This document shows, one piece after another, positions 14,909-24,157 of a stretch of 64,000 nt of DNA (its first letter is position 1; each line of letters opens with the position of its first letter). The translations under genes were made by a program, and so were the position numbers. This DNA comes from Calditrichia bacterium (lineage in GTDB: Bacteria > Calditrichota > Calditrichia > RBG-13-44-9 > J075). The stretch is taken from contig JACKAP010000004.1 of NCBI GenBank assembly GCA_020635015.1, forward strand, positions 1-64,000, in the 5' to 3' direction. The notes under the pieces were generated by a model that had not been told where the DNA came from, did not search any database, and worked only from the letters and a program-made list of their open reading frames with translations.

Positions 14909-16336
14909 ATGAAGCAAATAATTTTCCCGGAAAATCCGGTGCTGCTGGTTGATGACGAAACCCAACTGCTGTTCAGCGCAGAGATGACCCTCTCTTCCGC
15001 CGGCATCAATCATGTGCGGCAATGCCAGGATAGCCGCGAGGTGCTGCCCCTGCTCACCCGGCAGCCGGTGTCGGCGATCGTGCTCGATATGTACATCCCC
15101 CACCTGCCGGGATGGAAGCTGCTGCCGCAGATCGTGCAGCAATATCCGGAAGTGCCGGTGATTATCCTCACCGCCATCAATGAAGTCGATATGGCGGTGG
15201 AAGCGATGAAAAACGGGGCGTTCGACTATCTGGTGAAGCCGGTCGATGACGAGCGTTTGGTGAGCACCATCCGCCGGGCGATCGAGATGAACCAGATGCG
15301 CAGCGAGAACCGCCTCCTCAAGGCGGCGCTGCTCTCCGACAAGGTCGAATACCCGGAGGCGTTCGAAGAGATCGTGACTGCCAACAGTAAAATGCGTTTG
15401 CTGTTTCAGTATATCGAGGCGATTTCGCGCAGTCCCCTGCCGGTGCTGGTGACCGGCGAGACCGGGGTGGGCAAGGAGCTGTTCGCTCGCGCCATCCACC
15501 GCCTGAGCGGCCGCAAGGGCGAGATGGTGCCGGTGAATGTCGCCGGGGTCGATGACACGCTGTTTTCCGATACCCTCTTCGGCCACAAAAAAGGGGCCTT
15601 CACCGGGGCGGACCGCGACCGGCGGGGCCTGATCGAAGAGGCCTCCGGAGGAACCCTCTTCCTGGATGAGATCGGCGACCTGGGCATGGAGTCGCAGGTG
15701 AAGCTGCTGCGCCTGCTCCAGGAGGGAAAATATTACCCGGTGGGGTCGGATGCCGCCCGGGTGAGCAATGCCCGGGTGGTGGTGGCTACCAACTGCGATC
15801 TCAACGAGAAGCAGAAGAGCGGCAGTTTCCGCAAAGATCTGTTCTATCGCCTGCAGACCCATCACATTCATATCCCGCCGCTGCGCGAGCGCAAGGATGA
15901 TATCCCGCTGCTGGTGAGTCATTTTCTGGAGAAAGCGTCGCGCACGCTTGGGAAAAAAAATCCCACCCCTCCCAAGGAGTTATTCATGCTGCTGGGCACC
16001 TACCATTTTCCCGGCAACGTGCGGGAATTGGAGGGGATGATCTTCGATGCGGTCAGCCGCCACCGCTCCGGGGTGCTCTCGATGGCATCTCTGCGCGATA
16101 AGCTCGGTCTGCAGGCCGGCGAGGAGACTGCTCCGGCATCGCCCGTCGCCCCGGGGGGGGAGGGCGATCAACTGATCTTTCCCAGCCGCCTGCCGACCCT
16201 GAAAACCGCTGAGCAGCTGCTGATCGACGAGGCCCTGCGCCGGGCCCAGGGAAACCAGACCATTGCCGCCAAGATGCTCGGCATCGGTCGCCGAGCCCTG
16301 AACAACCGCCTCAGTCGGCGGAGGAAAGAAGAGTAG
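14909..16336 (+). CDS. Sigma-54-dependent response regulator (NtrC family)
   Basis: A 475-residue transcription activator. The receiver domain occupies residues ~8-125 with phospho-acceptor Asp in AIVLDMYIP (~58) and a Lys in YLVKPVDDE. The AAA+ domain (~150-380) has Walker A GETGVGKE, the sigma-54-contact loop GAFTGA near 230, Walker B GGTLFLDEIGDL and the arginine-finger region YRLQTHHIHIPPLRERKDD (quoted in part). A Fis-type helix-turn-helix ends the protein (NQTIAAKMLGIGRRAL). It would activate RNA polymerase-sigma-54 promoters when phosphorylated by the upstream kinase. AAAGAGG precedes the ATG. The TAG stop merges with a family A array. Confidence 0.95.
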   Translation: MKQIIFPENPVLLVDDETQLLFSAEMTLSSAGINHVRQCQDSREVLPLLTRQPVSAIVLDMYIPHLPGWKLLPQIVQQYPEVPVIILTAINEVDMAVEAMKNGAFDYLVKPVDDERLVSTIRRAIEMNQMRSENRLLKAALLSDKVEYPEAFEEIVTANSKMRLLFQYIEAISRSPLPVLVTGETGVGKELFARAIHRLSGRKGEMVPVNVAGVDDTLFSDTLFGHKKGAFTGADRDRRGLIEEASGGTLFLDEIGDLGMESQVKLLRLLQEGKYYPVGSDAARVSNARVVVATNCDLNEKQKSGSFRKDLFYRLQTHHIHIPPLRERKDDIPLLVSHFLEKASRTLGKKNPTPPKELFMLLGTYHFPGNVRELEGMIFDAVSRHRSGVLSMASLRDKLGLQAGEETAPASPVAPGGEGDQLIFPSRLPTLKTAEQLLIDEALRRAQGNQTIAAKMLGIGRRALNNRLSRRRKEE

Positions 16337-16405
16337 TTTGCTCGCTCCGCTCGCGATGTTTGTTCGCTACGCTCACGATGTTTACTCGCTTGCGCTCGTG
16401 ATATT
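16337..16405. repeat. Mini-hairpin array, family A, at a stop codon
   Basis: Directly after TAG: a truncated spacer TTT, GCTCGC/TCC/GCTCGC, GATGTTT, GTTCGC/TAC/GCTCAC, GATGTTT, ACTCGC/TTGC/GCTCGT, GATATTA. Outward orientation from the regulator gene. Confidence 0.88.
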
Positions 16406-16442
16406 AGAGTAAATGATTGCTTTAATCAGATTTGACAATATT

Positions 16443-16605
16443 CCGACTCGCTCCGCCCTCCGCCCTCCGCCCTCCGCATTCCGCATTCGGAAATCCGCAT
16501 TCCGAAATCCGCCCTCCGCCCTCCGCATTCCGCATTCCGCATTCCGAAATCCGCATTCCGAAATCCGCCTTCCGCATTCCGAAATCCGAAATCCGAAATC
16601 CCCAT
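16443..16605. repeat. Heptad array, WTCCGMA type (about 23 units)
   Basis: A strict 7-bp register with unit variants CTCCGCC, CTCCGCA, TTCCGCA, TTCCGAA, ATCCGCA and ATCCGAA. C-rich on the plus strand, so the G-rich strand reads outward from the downstream TPR gene. No convincing protein is encoded although frames are open. Confidence 0.92.
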
Positions 16606-16773
16606 AGGGAACCTTTTCACATCTCGGTATTAAACAATACATCCTGCAGGAATATAATCGCAGGCCGGTTTGGAATATCAACAAGGAGGTGCCGGGGAAA
16701 AATTGCGCCGGAACACGATGGTATGCTTATTGCCATTAGCGCATCTTGAACATCGTATTGTAAGGAGCAACGC

Positions 16774-17787
16774 TTGCGGAAGAAGTATGCCTTTGGGGCG
16801 ATCTTGCTATTTTGCAGCAGTTTGTGGCACTGTGCCCCGGCAGTGTGGCAGCAAACTGATCTGGCCCGGCGACAGGGAAAGCTGCAGGAAGCGGCCCAAA
16901 CCGTCGAGACTTACCTCCAACAACACCCTGATGATGCCGGGGGATTTTACCGCCTGGGCGAGATTTACGGTCAGCAGGCACGCTGGGAGGAGATGATGAC
17001 CGCCTTCCGGCGCAGCCGCTCGCTGAGCGAGCGCTGGGAGCCGGAGATCCGCGCCAGCACAGCGTTCTATGTTTCGGAGCGATTGAATCGCGGCATTGCC
17101 GCCCAAAAGCAGGGACGGTTTACCGCTGCGCTCGAAGCCTTCCGCGCGGCCGGGATTATCGAACCGGAGAATCCCCTTGCGTTCCGCCTGCAGGGGGAAG
17201 CCGCCCTGGCCGGCGGGGATACCACCCTGGCCATATCCGCCCTGGAAACATCCCTGGAGAAAGATCCCGCCGACCGTTCCACCCGCCGGTTGCTGATGCG
17301 CATATTTTTCGCGACTGCGCAATTTCAAGCGTCGCTCGACCAGGCATCCCATCTGGAAAAAGCGCTGCCCGATGACCGGGAAGCGCTGCGCCTGATCGCT
17401 TATAATTACGACCGCCTGAACGATCTCCCCCGGGCCCTCACCGCTTACGAGACCCTCACCGCCGACAGCGCTTCAGCAAGTGAATGGCAGGCGTACGCCG
17501 CGCTGCAGTTCCGCTGCGGCCGCTATAACCAGGCCCGGCAATCGAGTCAGAACGCCATCGCCGCCGGGGGCGACCGCCGGCAAAACCTGCGTGCCATCGC
17601 GCAGATTTTGCTGATCACCCAAAACTTCCAGAGCCTGCTGGAAACGGCTGGCACAATTTTAGAACTCGATCCCCGTGACCGGGCGGCCCTGCGCCTGCAG
17701 CAGATCGCTTACGCCGCTCTGGGCAATAGCGCCGCCGCCGCGCAGATTGCCGAGAAATTGAGAGAATATCAGAACGAATTGCCATGA
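16774..17787 (+). CDS. Exported TPR-repeat protein
   Basis: A 337-residue protein starting at TTG, selected because TAAGGAG is perfectly spaced before it and no ATG precedes the signal. The N-terminus RKKYAFGAILLFCSSLWHCAP is a secretion signal and possibly a lipoprotein signal, although neither Cys has a standard lipobox. The rest is helix-turn-helix repeats with TPR character (AGGFYRLGEIYGQQARWEEM, RLQGEAALAGGDTTLAISAL, IAYNYDRLNDLPRALTAYE). Such proteins scaffold envelope complexes. It precedes the FG-GAP protein and PorP-like gene and may be part of the same secretion/energisation block. Exact role unknown. Confidence 0.8.
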   Translation: MRKKYAFGAILLFCSSLWHCAPAVWQQTDLARRQGKLQEAAQTVETYLQQHPDDAGGFYRLGEIYGQQARWEEMMTAFRRSRSLSERWEPEIRASTAFYVSERLNRGIAAQKQGRFTAALEAFRAAGIIEPENPLAFRLQGEAALAGGDTTLAISALETSLEKDPADRSTRRLLMRIFFATAQFQASLDQASHLEKALPDDREALRLIAYNYDRLNDLPRALTAYETLTADSASASEWQAYAALQFRCGRYNQARQSSQNAIAAGGDRRQNLRAIAQILLITQNFQSLLETAGTILELDPRDRAALRLQQIAYAALGNSAAAAQIAEKLREYQNELP

Positions 17788-17857
17788 GGTGTGATCTGAA
17801 ATCCCCGAACTGTATGTTAAGTTATGCCTGTTATTATAGTGCGCGGCAAAAGTTTAA

Positions 17858-18048
17858 TAGAACACGGATGACGCCGATGACGCGGATTTTCGCAGATTCC
17901 TTTTAAGATGCTTCGCGTAGTTTTATCAAGAATTTACCGTAAGTGCAGCAAAACGATTTCAAAGGCCACAGAGGGTTATGATGTCCTTGTATTTTAACCT
18001 AATTAGTAATCCGCGGAAATCTGCGTCATCCGTGTCATCCGCGTTCTA
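17858..18048. repeat. Inverted pair of GATGACGCGGAT-type repeats
   Basis: 17858-17898 (TAGAACACGGATGACG...) and 18008-18048 (...CATCCGCGTTCTA) are imperfect inverted copies about 40 bp long, separated by about 110 bp. A third relative is at 27913-27946. The right arm lies inside the 5' coding region of the next gene. Similar ATCCGCG/TCATCCGTG repeats are dispersed in many bacteria. Confidence 0.75.
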
Positions 18049-20773
18049 TGCGATTTTACTGTTGTTGTCGCCATACGGCTTTGCACAGTTGCAGGTGCTG
18101 GAGACCTTTCCGGCGCCGGCCGCTGTCAGTGCCGGAACCGACACCGTTTTGGAGATCCGTTTCGACCGCCCGCTCGATCCGGCCTCGGTATCGCCGGCGT
18201 CGCTTCGCCTCAGCGGCGCTTTGCTCGGGACGATGGCGTTTAGCACCGAAATTATCGACAGCACCGCTACCCTGCGCCTGCAGCCCGCTGCCGCCTTCTT
18301 GCCCGGCGAGGCGGTCACCCTGCGCCTGACCACCGCCCTGCGCGGCAGCGACGGCACTTCCCTCAGCCGGCCGTTTCAACTGAAATATCAGACCGGGGCT
18401 TCCGCCGGCGATATCCTGAACCATACCCGCCGGATTACCACCATTTCGCTGCTTTCGATGGATGAGCAGCCGGCGCGCATCGGGCTGGGCGATTTTAACC
18501 GCGACGGCTTTGTCGATGCTGCGGTGGTCAACAGCAATTCCAATACCCTGACGGTGCTGCTCAACATCATGGGGCAGACCGGCATTCCGGTGCTGCAGGC
18601 GGTGAGCTCGCAAGCCGTCGGCGGGATCACGCCGGTCGATCTGGCAGTGGCCGACTTTGATGATGACGGCAACCTGGATATCGTCACCGCCAATTTCAAT
18701 AGCAACGATCTTTCTATTTTCTGGGGCCTGGCCGGCGGCTTTTTCGCATTGCCGGAAGTGATCCCCACCGGCCTGCGCCCTGCCGGGATCACCGCCGAAG
18801 ATCTGAATGGCGACGGGCGGATCGATCTGGCGCTGGCACTGTTCGGAGACAACCAGATCGCCTTGCTGCAGAACGACGGCGCGCGGAGCTTCAGCGCGGC
18901 CGGCCGTCTCGACTGCCGGGAGAGCACCTACGGGGTGGCGGCGGGCGATATGGACGGGGACGGCGATCCGGACCTGGCGGCAATCAACAACGGCGACCTG
19001 TCGGTCTCCCTGTTCCGCAATCAGGATTTTCAAAGCTGGCAAGCCCTGCCGCCGCTGCCGCTGCCCCAGCGGCCGGTGGCGCTGCGCTGGGGCAATATCC
19101 GGCAGAGTACGGCCGGCAGCGAGCGCTTTCCGGAGCTGACGGTGCTTAGCGCCGCACTGACCCTCATCGGCAAGCCCGCGGCAGGACATGCGGCGGAGAG
19201 CCGGGTGACGGTGTTCGAATATGATGCGGACAGTGGCGGGCTGCTGCCGGTGCAGGAGACGGTGTTTCCGGGCAGCGCCCTGGATTTCACCCTGGCCAAC
19301 CTGGACTATGAACGCAGCACCCCGCCGGATACGGACCTGGATCTGGTGCTGAGCGATTATCCCGGCAGTTTCCTGTATCTGTTGGAGAATGCCGCTGGGG
19401 GAGGCTGGGAAGGCGATTTTCAGCCCCTGGCCAACAGCGCCTATCCCCGTGCCCTGGCTTCTGCCGACATCGACCGCGACGGCGATATCGACATCCTGCT
19501 GGCCAACCACCTGGGCAATACCCTCGGTCTGCTGCTCAGCGGACCGCTGGCGCTGGATTCCATTGGCATCGATACCCTGCTGGCGTTCGGGGATGTAACG
19601 GTGGGAGATACCGCACGCATTGTTCTGCCCTATCAACCCGACCCCAGCCTCGATCTACAGGTAGATGTAACCCTGGATGATGAAACCAATTTTGATGTGG
19701 AGCCCCGCAGCTTTGCCGTGCCGGCCGCCATGCCGCAGCCGGTAACTTTTTCCTTCATGCCCGCCGATACCCAGGCCTATTCCACTGTTGCCGCACTGCA
19801 GTCGAATCATCCGGTTTTTCAGCAGCCGGGTATTGTGATCATGACCGGGCGCGGGGTGTTAGGAGATATTGCCGTGAGCCCATCGGCGCTGGATTTCGGC
19901 AATGTGCCTCCGGGGGAGGACCGCACCCTGATCCTGACGGTGCGCAACCGCGGCAATGGCCCGCTGCAGATCGGTGCGCTGAGCAGCACCCTGGCGGAAT
20001 TTACCCATCCCTCCGGTCCGGACCTGCTGGCCGGGCGGGAGCGGCGGGAATACCCGGTGACCTTCTCCCCGCTGGTGGAAGGCAGCTATGCCGACACCCT
20101 GTGGATCGAAAGCGATGACCGCGACACCCCGCGGCTGGCGGTGCCGCTGCGCGGCAGCAGCCGGATTCTCCCCGACCTGCTGATTGCCAGCCTGGCCGTC
20201 GACCGCAGCCCGGTGTACGTCGATCTGCCGCTGAACATCTCGGCCGAGATCGAAAACCGCATCGCCCCGGTGACGGAGACCTTTCGGGTGCAGCTGGTGG
20301 TTGATGGGCGAACCGAATTTGACACCACCGTTACCGCCATGGAAACCGGGGAAAGCTTCCCGATACGCCGCACGATCACCCTCACCCGGGAAGGCGCTGT
20401 GCCGGTGACGGTGATTGTCGACAGCGAGAACAGCGTGCCGGAGGCGAATGAGGATAACAATCGCCGCACCCTGGAGATCCCGGTGCGCCCGGGACGGCTG
20501 GTGGTGCGCCCCAATCCCTTCACCCCCAACGGCGACAACCGCAACGACCGGGCGGAGTTTGATCTGACCCAGCTCAGCCTGTCGCGCCCGCTGCTGAAAA
20601 TTTACGATCTGAACGGCCGGAGCATCCGGGTGCTGAGCGATATCAGCGCCAACCGCCTCTCCTGGGACGGCAGCGACGGCTTCGGGCGCCAGGCGCTGCC
20701 GGGGGTTTACCTGTATGTTCTGCAGGACGGGAATGAGAATGTGGCGCAGGGGCAAGTGGTGCTGGCGCGGTGA
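17978..20773 (+). CDS. Large secreted FG-GAP/VCBS protein
   Basis: A 931-residue exported protein. A signal sequence (FYAILLLLSPYGFAQ) is preceded by residues translated from a dispersed repeat, so GTG at 18032 may be the true start rather than ATG 17978. Domains in order: an SbsA-type Ig-like domain (~45-135), FG-GAP/VCBS repeats with DxDxDG-type loops (DFNRDGFVD, DFDDDGNLD, DLNGDGRID, DMDGDGDPD; ~160-500), a choice-of-anchor-D/ASH-like domain beginning VSPSALDFGNVPPGE (~630), a CARDB-like domain (~730-830) and a C-terminal FlgD/CHU-like domain with PNPFTPNGDNRND. Calcium-binding surface or extracellular propeller. Its neighbours include a PorP-like protein. Confidence 0.85.
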   Translation: MMSLYFNLISNPRKSASSVSSAFYAILLLLSPYGFAQLQVLETFPAPAAVSAGTDTVLEIRFDRPLDPASVSPASLRLSGALLGTMAFSTEIIDSTATLRLQPAAAFLPGEAVTLRLTTALRGSDGTSLSRPFQLKYQTGASAGDILNHTRRITTISLLSMDEQPARIGLGDFNRDGFVDAAVVNSNSNTLTVLLNIMGQTGIPVLQAVSSQAVGGITPVDLAVADFDDDGNLDIVTANFNSNDLSIFWGLAGGFFALPEVIPTGLRPAGITAEDLNGDGRIDLALALFGDNQIALLQNDGARSFSAAGRLDCRESTYGVAAGDMDGDGDPDLAAINNGDLSVSLFRNQDFQSWQALPPLPLPQRPVALRWGNIRQSTAGSERFPELTVLSAALTLIGKPAAGHAAESRVTVFEYDADSGGLLPVQETVFPGSALDFTLANLDYERSTPPDTDLDLVLSDYPGSFLYLLENAAGGGWEGDFQPLANSAYPRALASADIDRDGDIDILLANHLGNTLGLLLSGPLALDSIGIDTLLAFGDVTVGDTARIVLPYQPDPSLDLQVDVTLDDETNFDVEPRSFAVPAAMPQPVTFSFMPADTQAYSTVAALQSNHPVFQQPGIVIMTGRGVLGDIAVSPSALDFGNVPPGEDRTLILTVRNRGNGPLQIGALSSTLAEFTHPSGPDLLAGRERREYPVTFSPLVEGSYADTLWIESDDRDTPRLAVPLRGSSRILPDLLIASLAVDRSPVYVDLPLNISAEIENRIAPVTETFRVQLVVDGRTEFDTTVTAMETGESFPIRRTITLTREGAVPVTVIVDSENSVPEANEDNNRRTLEIPVRPGRLVVRPNPFTPNGDNRNDRAEFDLTQLSLSRPLLKIYDLNGRSIRVLSDISANRLSWDGSDGFGRQALPGVYLYVLQDGNENVAQGQVVLAR

Positions 20774-20783
20774 GTGCAACTGA

Positions 20784-20892
20784 TGGTTGTTGGCTTTTGG
20801 TCATTGGTCAAGAACCAAGAACCAAGAACCAAGAACCAAGAACCAAGAACCAAGGACCAACAACCAATAACCAATAACCGACAACCTACAAC
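20784..20892. repeat. Heptad repeats, TGGTCAT then AACCAAG
   Basis: TGGTTGT, TGGCTTT and TGGTCAT units read outward from the FG-GAP gene, then flip to AACCAAG, AACCAAT and AACCAAC units toward the PorP-like gene. An inverted pair in 7-bp register that leaves no Shine-Dalgarno before the next start. Confidence 0.88.
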
Positions 20893-22704
20893 GTGAGACA
20901 ACTGATAAACCCATCTTCCACCATATTCTACCGCTGGCTGATTTTACTGATGCTGCTGACGGCCGGCGGTTACACCGCCCGGGCGCAGGTGGGGCTAAGC
21001 TATTTCCCGGCAGACCCGGCCAATCTGTACGACTGGCGGGCGGGGATGGTCAATCCTTCGATCGGGGTGTTCCAGACCGGCGCGGTGGAGATGGGCGTCA
21101 AGCTCTTCCACCTGGGATTTGCCGATAATGACGCCGCAGCATTCCAGGCGGCCTACTTTCTGCTCAATCTGCCCCGCCGCCTGCCCGGAAAGCTGGGGCT
21201 GGGAGCGCAGGTCCAGAGCTTCCGCGCCGGCCTCTTCCAGGAGAGCGAATTCAAGCTCAGTCTCAGCCGCCGCCTGCAGCCCAACCTTTCTCTGGGAATC
21301 GGATTGGCGCTGCGCCATTTCGGTTATGACCGCGCCCAATTTGACCTGGTCGATCCCGACGATCCGGTGTTTGCCGGGGGCACCTCCCGCTGGCAGCCGG
21401 ATCTCGGGCTGGGGCTCACTTATATGCCCCTCACTCCGCTGGTGTTGACGCTCAGCGCTTCCCATATCAACCGGCCGGCGGTCTCGCTGAGCGGCGATGC
21501 GGTCACCCTGGATATGGAGGTGCGGTTGGGGGTGTCGCTCAACCTTGGCGGGTATGCCGCCCACAGCAATACCCGTTTCGAGGAGGAGAACGCCACTCAT
21601 GCCTACCTGCAATTGCAGGATGAAGCGCTGGGCCTGCTCCAACTGGGAGTGGAGAACCGCTCTGCCTGGATGAAGTCGCGCCTCAACCTCCCCGGCCCCT
21701 TTCGTTTTGGCTACGGCTTCAGTTACCCCCTGAACAGCCTGAGCGGCACCAGTTGGGGAAACCATGAGACCTTCCTGGTCTATGAATTCGATTCCCGGCG
21801 CAAGGCCGCCCCGGTGATCCTGCCGGAAGAAAGCTGGGAGCCGTTCAACCCGGAGATGGCACATATCGATGTGGTGCCGCAGTATTATGCCTCCGCCAGC
21901 AGCGAGGTGATCAATATTTTCGAGAAACAGTTGGTGCGGATGCTCGATGCCGATCTCGATTCCAGCCGCATCGCCCGGCTTTCCGCTTTCGATGTCGGGG
22001 TGCTGGATTCCGCGCTTGATGAGCCGGTATTTCCCTATCAGTTGGAACCGTTGCTGCCGGCGGATTCCCAGGCGGTGGGAGGAAAGAATTATGCCCCGGA
22101 CTATCGCGAGTCATTGCGCCAACTGCGCGGCACCATCGAGGAAAGCGGGCCGGAGGTGGTGCTGATCACCCCCAAAACCCAGCGCAAGCGTGCTGCCGGG
22201 CTGCGCGAGTATCTACGCGAACCCAAAGGAGGCGACAGTCTGGCGGTGTCGCTTGCCCAACCGCATTATTTCAGCCGGGAGGACAGCCTGCGCTTTGCCC
22301 GCCCGGTCGACCCGGAAGATTTGCAGGCCAGCGAGCGCCTGGTGATTATCCAGCCGCAATCGGTGGCGTTCTCGGTGCTGCCGGTGCTGCCGGAACGGCT
22401 TGACCCGCAATGGGAACTGGTAGTAGAAGATAAGGCCGGCAAGACGGTATTTCGCCATGCCGGCAGCGGAGCGGAGAGCCGGGAGGTGGTCTGGGATTGG
22501 CGGGATACCGCCGGGCGGATCATCGATCCGGGTTTATACCGCTATTACGTGGGATGGAAGGATCAGCGCGGCGAAGCGCGGCGCTCCTCCATTCGCACCT
22601 TATATGCCCGCAAGCTGAAGCGCAACGTGCGTATTCGCATCACCCGCAGCTACCGTACTCCGGACGGGCAGGTGGATAAAGTCGGTATCATCCTGAACCA
22701 ATAA
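20893..22704 (+). CDS. PorP/SprF-like outer-membrane protein
   Basis: A 603-residue protein with signal peptide (WLILLMLLTAGGYTARAQ) and an N-terminal ~300-residue beta-barrel. It has the PorP/SprF pattern: an early NPSIGVFQTGAVEMG, then strands such as LGLGAQVQSFRAGLF, SLGIGLALRHFGY and PFRFGYGFSYPLNSL. PorP/SprF proteins are partners of type IX secretion and gliding machinery. The second half (~310-500) is unfamiliar, and the C-terminus resembles a FlgD Ig-like fold (VVWDWRDTAGRIIDPGLYRYYVG). The GTG start has no ribosome-binding site because heptad repeats fill the leader. Followed within 30 bp by the ExbB-like gene, so they are probably one operon. Confidence 0.75.
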   Translation: MRQLINPSSTIFYRWLILLMLLTAGGYTARAQVGLSYFPADPANLYDWRAGMVNPSIGVFQTGAVEMGVKLFHLGFADNDAAAFQAAYFLLNLPRRLPGKLGLGAQVQSFRAGLFQESEFKLSLSRRLQPNLSLGIGLALRHFGYDRAQFDLVDPDDPVFAGGTSRWQPDLGLGLTYMPLTPLVLTLSASHINRPAVSLSGDAVTLDMEVRLGVSLNLGGYAAHSNTRFEEENATHAYLQLQDEALGLLQLGVENRSAWMKSRLNLPGPFRFGYGFSYPLNSLSGTSWGNHETFLVYEFDSRRKAAPVILPEESWEPFNPEMAHIDVVPQYYASASSEVINIFEKQLVRMLDADLDSSRIARLSAFDVGVLDSALDEPVFPYQLEPLLPADSQAVGGKNYAPDYRESLRQLRGTIEESGPEVVLITPKTQRKRAAGLREYLREPKGGDSLAVSLAQPHYFSREDSLRFARPVDPEDLQASERLVIIQPQSVAFSVLPVLPERLDPQWELVVEDKAGKTVFRHAGSGAESREVVWDWRDTAGRIIDPGLYRYYVGWKDQRGEARRSSIRTLYARKLKRNVRIRITRSYRTPDGQVDKVGIILNQ

Positions 22705-22729
22705 GCTTCATATTCGAAAGAGGACCATC

Positions 22730-24157
22730 ATGTATCGGTTATGCTTCTATTTGACGATTTTCGGCCTGAGCCTGTCGGCACTGCGGGCCAATCCGGCGGA
22801 TTCCCTGGCGGCGCCGCTGCGTTCCGGCAACGGTGATGTCGGCTCGTTCTGGGCGATGGCCCAACTGGGCGGCGGCATCGGATATATCATCATGGCCGTG
22901 CTGGCCCTGGGGCTGTTTCTGATCCTGTTCAAGGGGATCAATCTTTATATCGACAAGCGGAATTCCCGCTCCCTGATCGGCGCCGGATTTGCCGGGATGT
23001 CACTGCCGGCGATCATGGAATTGACCCGGGAAAGCGCCCAGACCATCGCCGGCAATACCCTGAGACATCTGATCGAGTTCCATCGCGCCGGGGGGCATGC
23101 CGAGAGCATGCATAATGAGCTGGTTTTTTACGTGGATCAGGAGAATGAAAAATTCGAGACCTACCGCAGCTGGCTTAATTTCCTGTCCGATTCCGCCGGG
23201 GCGCTGGGACTGCTGGGCACGGTCTGGGGGGTATTCCTGACCTTTTTCGGGGGCAATCTCGATTCGGAAAAGATCCTTAACGGGATGGGGATCGCGCTGA
23301 TTACCACCTTGCTGGGATTGGTGGTCAGCCTGGTGCTCAACCTTTTCAACACCCAGATCTACGGCATTTTTCAGCGGCGCCTGGAGATGGTGACCCGCAA
23401 AGCCGACGAACTGCGCCTGATCCTGCTGCAGCACAGCACGCCGGCCGCCCCGGCGGAAGCCGCCCCCCGGGCTGCGGAACCAGCTAGCCCCGCCCCGCCC
23501 GCCAAACCTCCGGCTGCGCCGGTTGAGAGCCGGCCGCCCCGGCTCAGCATCCTGGGCGTCCCGGCAAGGGGACTGGCAGCCGGAGAGATGAAAAAAGGGG
23601 CCATCCGCCTCCAGGCCCATCAGCCCGATGGGACGCCGCTGGCAAAGGCAACCGTGCGGGTGCAGGCGGAAGGGCCGCTGCAAATCGATGGCCGCAACGG
23701 GCGGGCCGAGGTGGTGACCGATAAAAACGGCCTGGCGCTGGTGGATGTGCAGGGCGGGGAGACCGCCGGCAAAGGGCGCATCCGCCTTCAACTGGCCGGT
23801 GCGGAGGCCAGCGAGACTGTCGATCTGGCGGTGCACCCGGCGGAGCCGGCACAGCTGGCGGTGCTGGGTGGCAGCGACCAGGCCGGGCAGATCAATACCG
23901 TGCTGGCGGAACCGCTGCGCCTGATGGTGACCGACCGCTTCGGCAATCCGGTGACGGATGCCCCGGTCAATTTTAAATTAACCATGGGCAGCGGCAAGTT
24001 CCCCGACGGCAAACCGCAATTTATCGCCCGCAGTGATGCCGCCGGCATGGTAGAAGCACGGCTGCGCCTGGGCGATAAAACCGGCTTTCACGTGGTGGAA
24101 GCCGCATTGAACGGCCGCAAGCCGGTCGTTGAATTTCGTCTGTTGAGCAAGTCATGA
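22730..24157 (+). CDS. ExbB/TolQ/MotA-type protein fused to Ig-like domains
   Basis: A 475-residue fusion. After a signal-like N-terminus come three membrane helices typical of the MotA/TolQ/ExbB proton channel family: ~44-62 (IGYIIMAVLALGLFLILF), ~155-175 (SAGALGLLGTVWGVFLTFFG) and ~187-207 (GIALITTLLGLVVSLVLNLF). After a Pro/Ala linker, residues ~265-475 form two invasin-like (Big_1) Ig domains with the pattern DGTPLAKATVRVQ and DRFGNPVTDAPVNFKL. In ExbB/TolQ the C-terminus faces the cytoplasm, so an appended Ig pair is unusual. AGAGG precedes the ATG. The 3' end overlaps the first ExbD gene (ATGA). Confidence 0.85.
   Translation: MYRLCFYLTIFGLSLSALRANPADSLAAPLRSGNGDVGSFWAMAQLGGGIGYIIMAVLALGLFLILFKGINLYIDKRNSRSLIGAGFAGMSLPAIMELTRESAQTIAGNTLRHLIEFHRAGGHAESMHNELVFYVDQENEKFETYRSWLNFLSDSAGALGLLGTVWGVFLTFFGGNLDSEKILNGMGIALITTLLGLVVSLVLNLFNTQIYGIFQRRLEMVTRKADELRLILLQHSTPAAPAEAAPRAAEPASPAPPAKPPAAPVESRPPRLSILGVPARGLAAGEMKKGAIRLQAHQPDGTPLAKATVRVQAEGPLQIDGRNGRAEVVTDKNGLALVDVQGGETAGKGRIRLQLAGAEASETVDLAVHPAEPAQLAVLGGSDQAGQINTVLAEPLRLMVTDRFGNPVTDAPVNFKLTMGSGKFPDGKPQFIARSDAAGMVEARLRLGDKTGFHVVEAALNGRKPVVEFRLLSKS

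Noticed and set aside
18056..19636. Long open frame antisense to the FG-GAP gene
   Set aside because: Typical GC-rich shadow of a real gene with clear domains; no start signal, low-complexity composition. The same applies to antisense frames at 11613-12929, 13767-14777, 36812-38500, 42362-43843 and 47110-48519.
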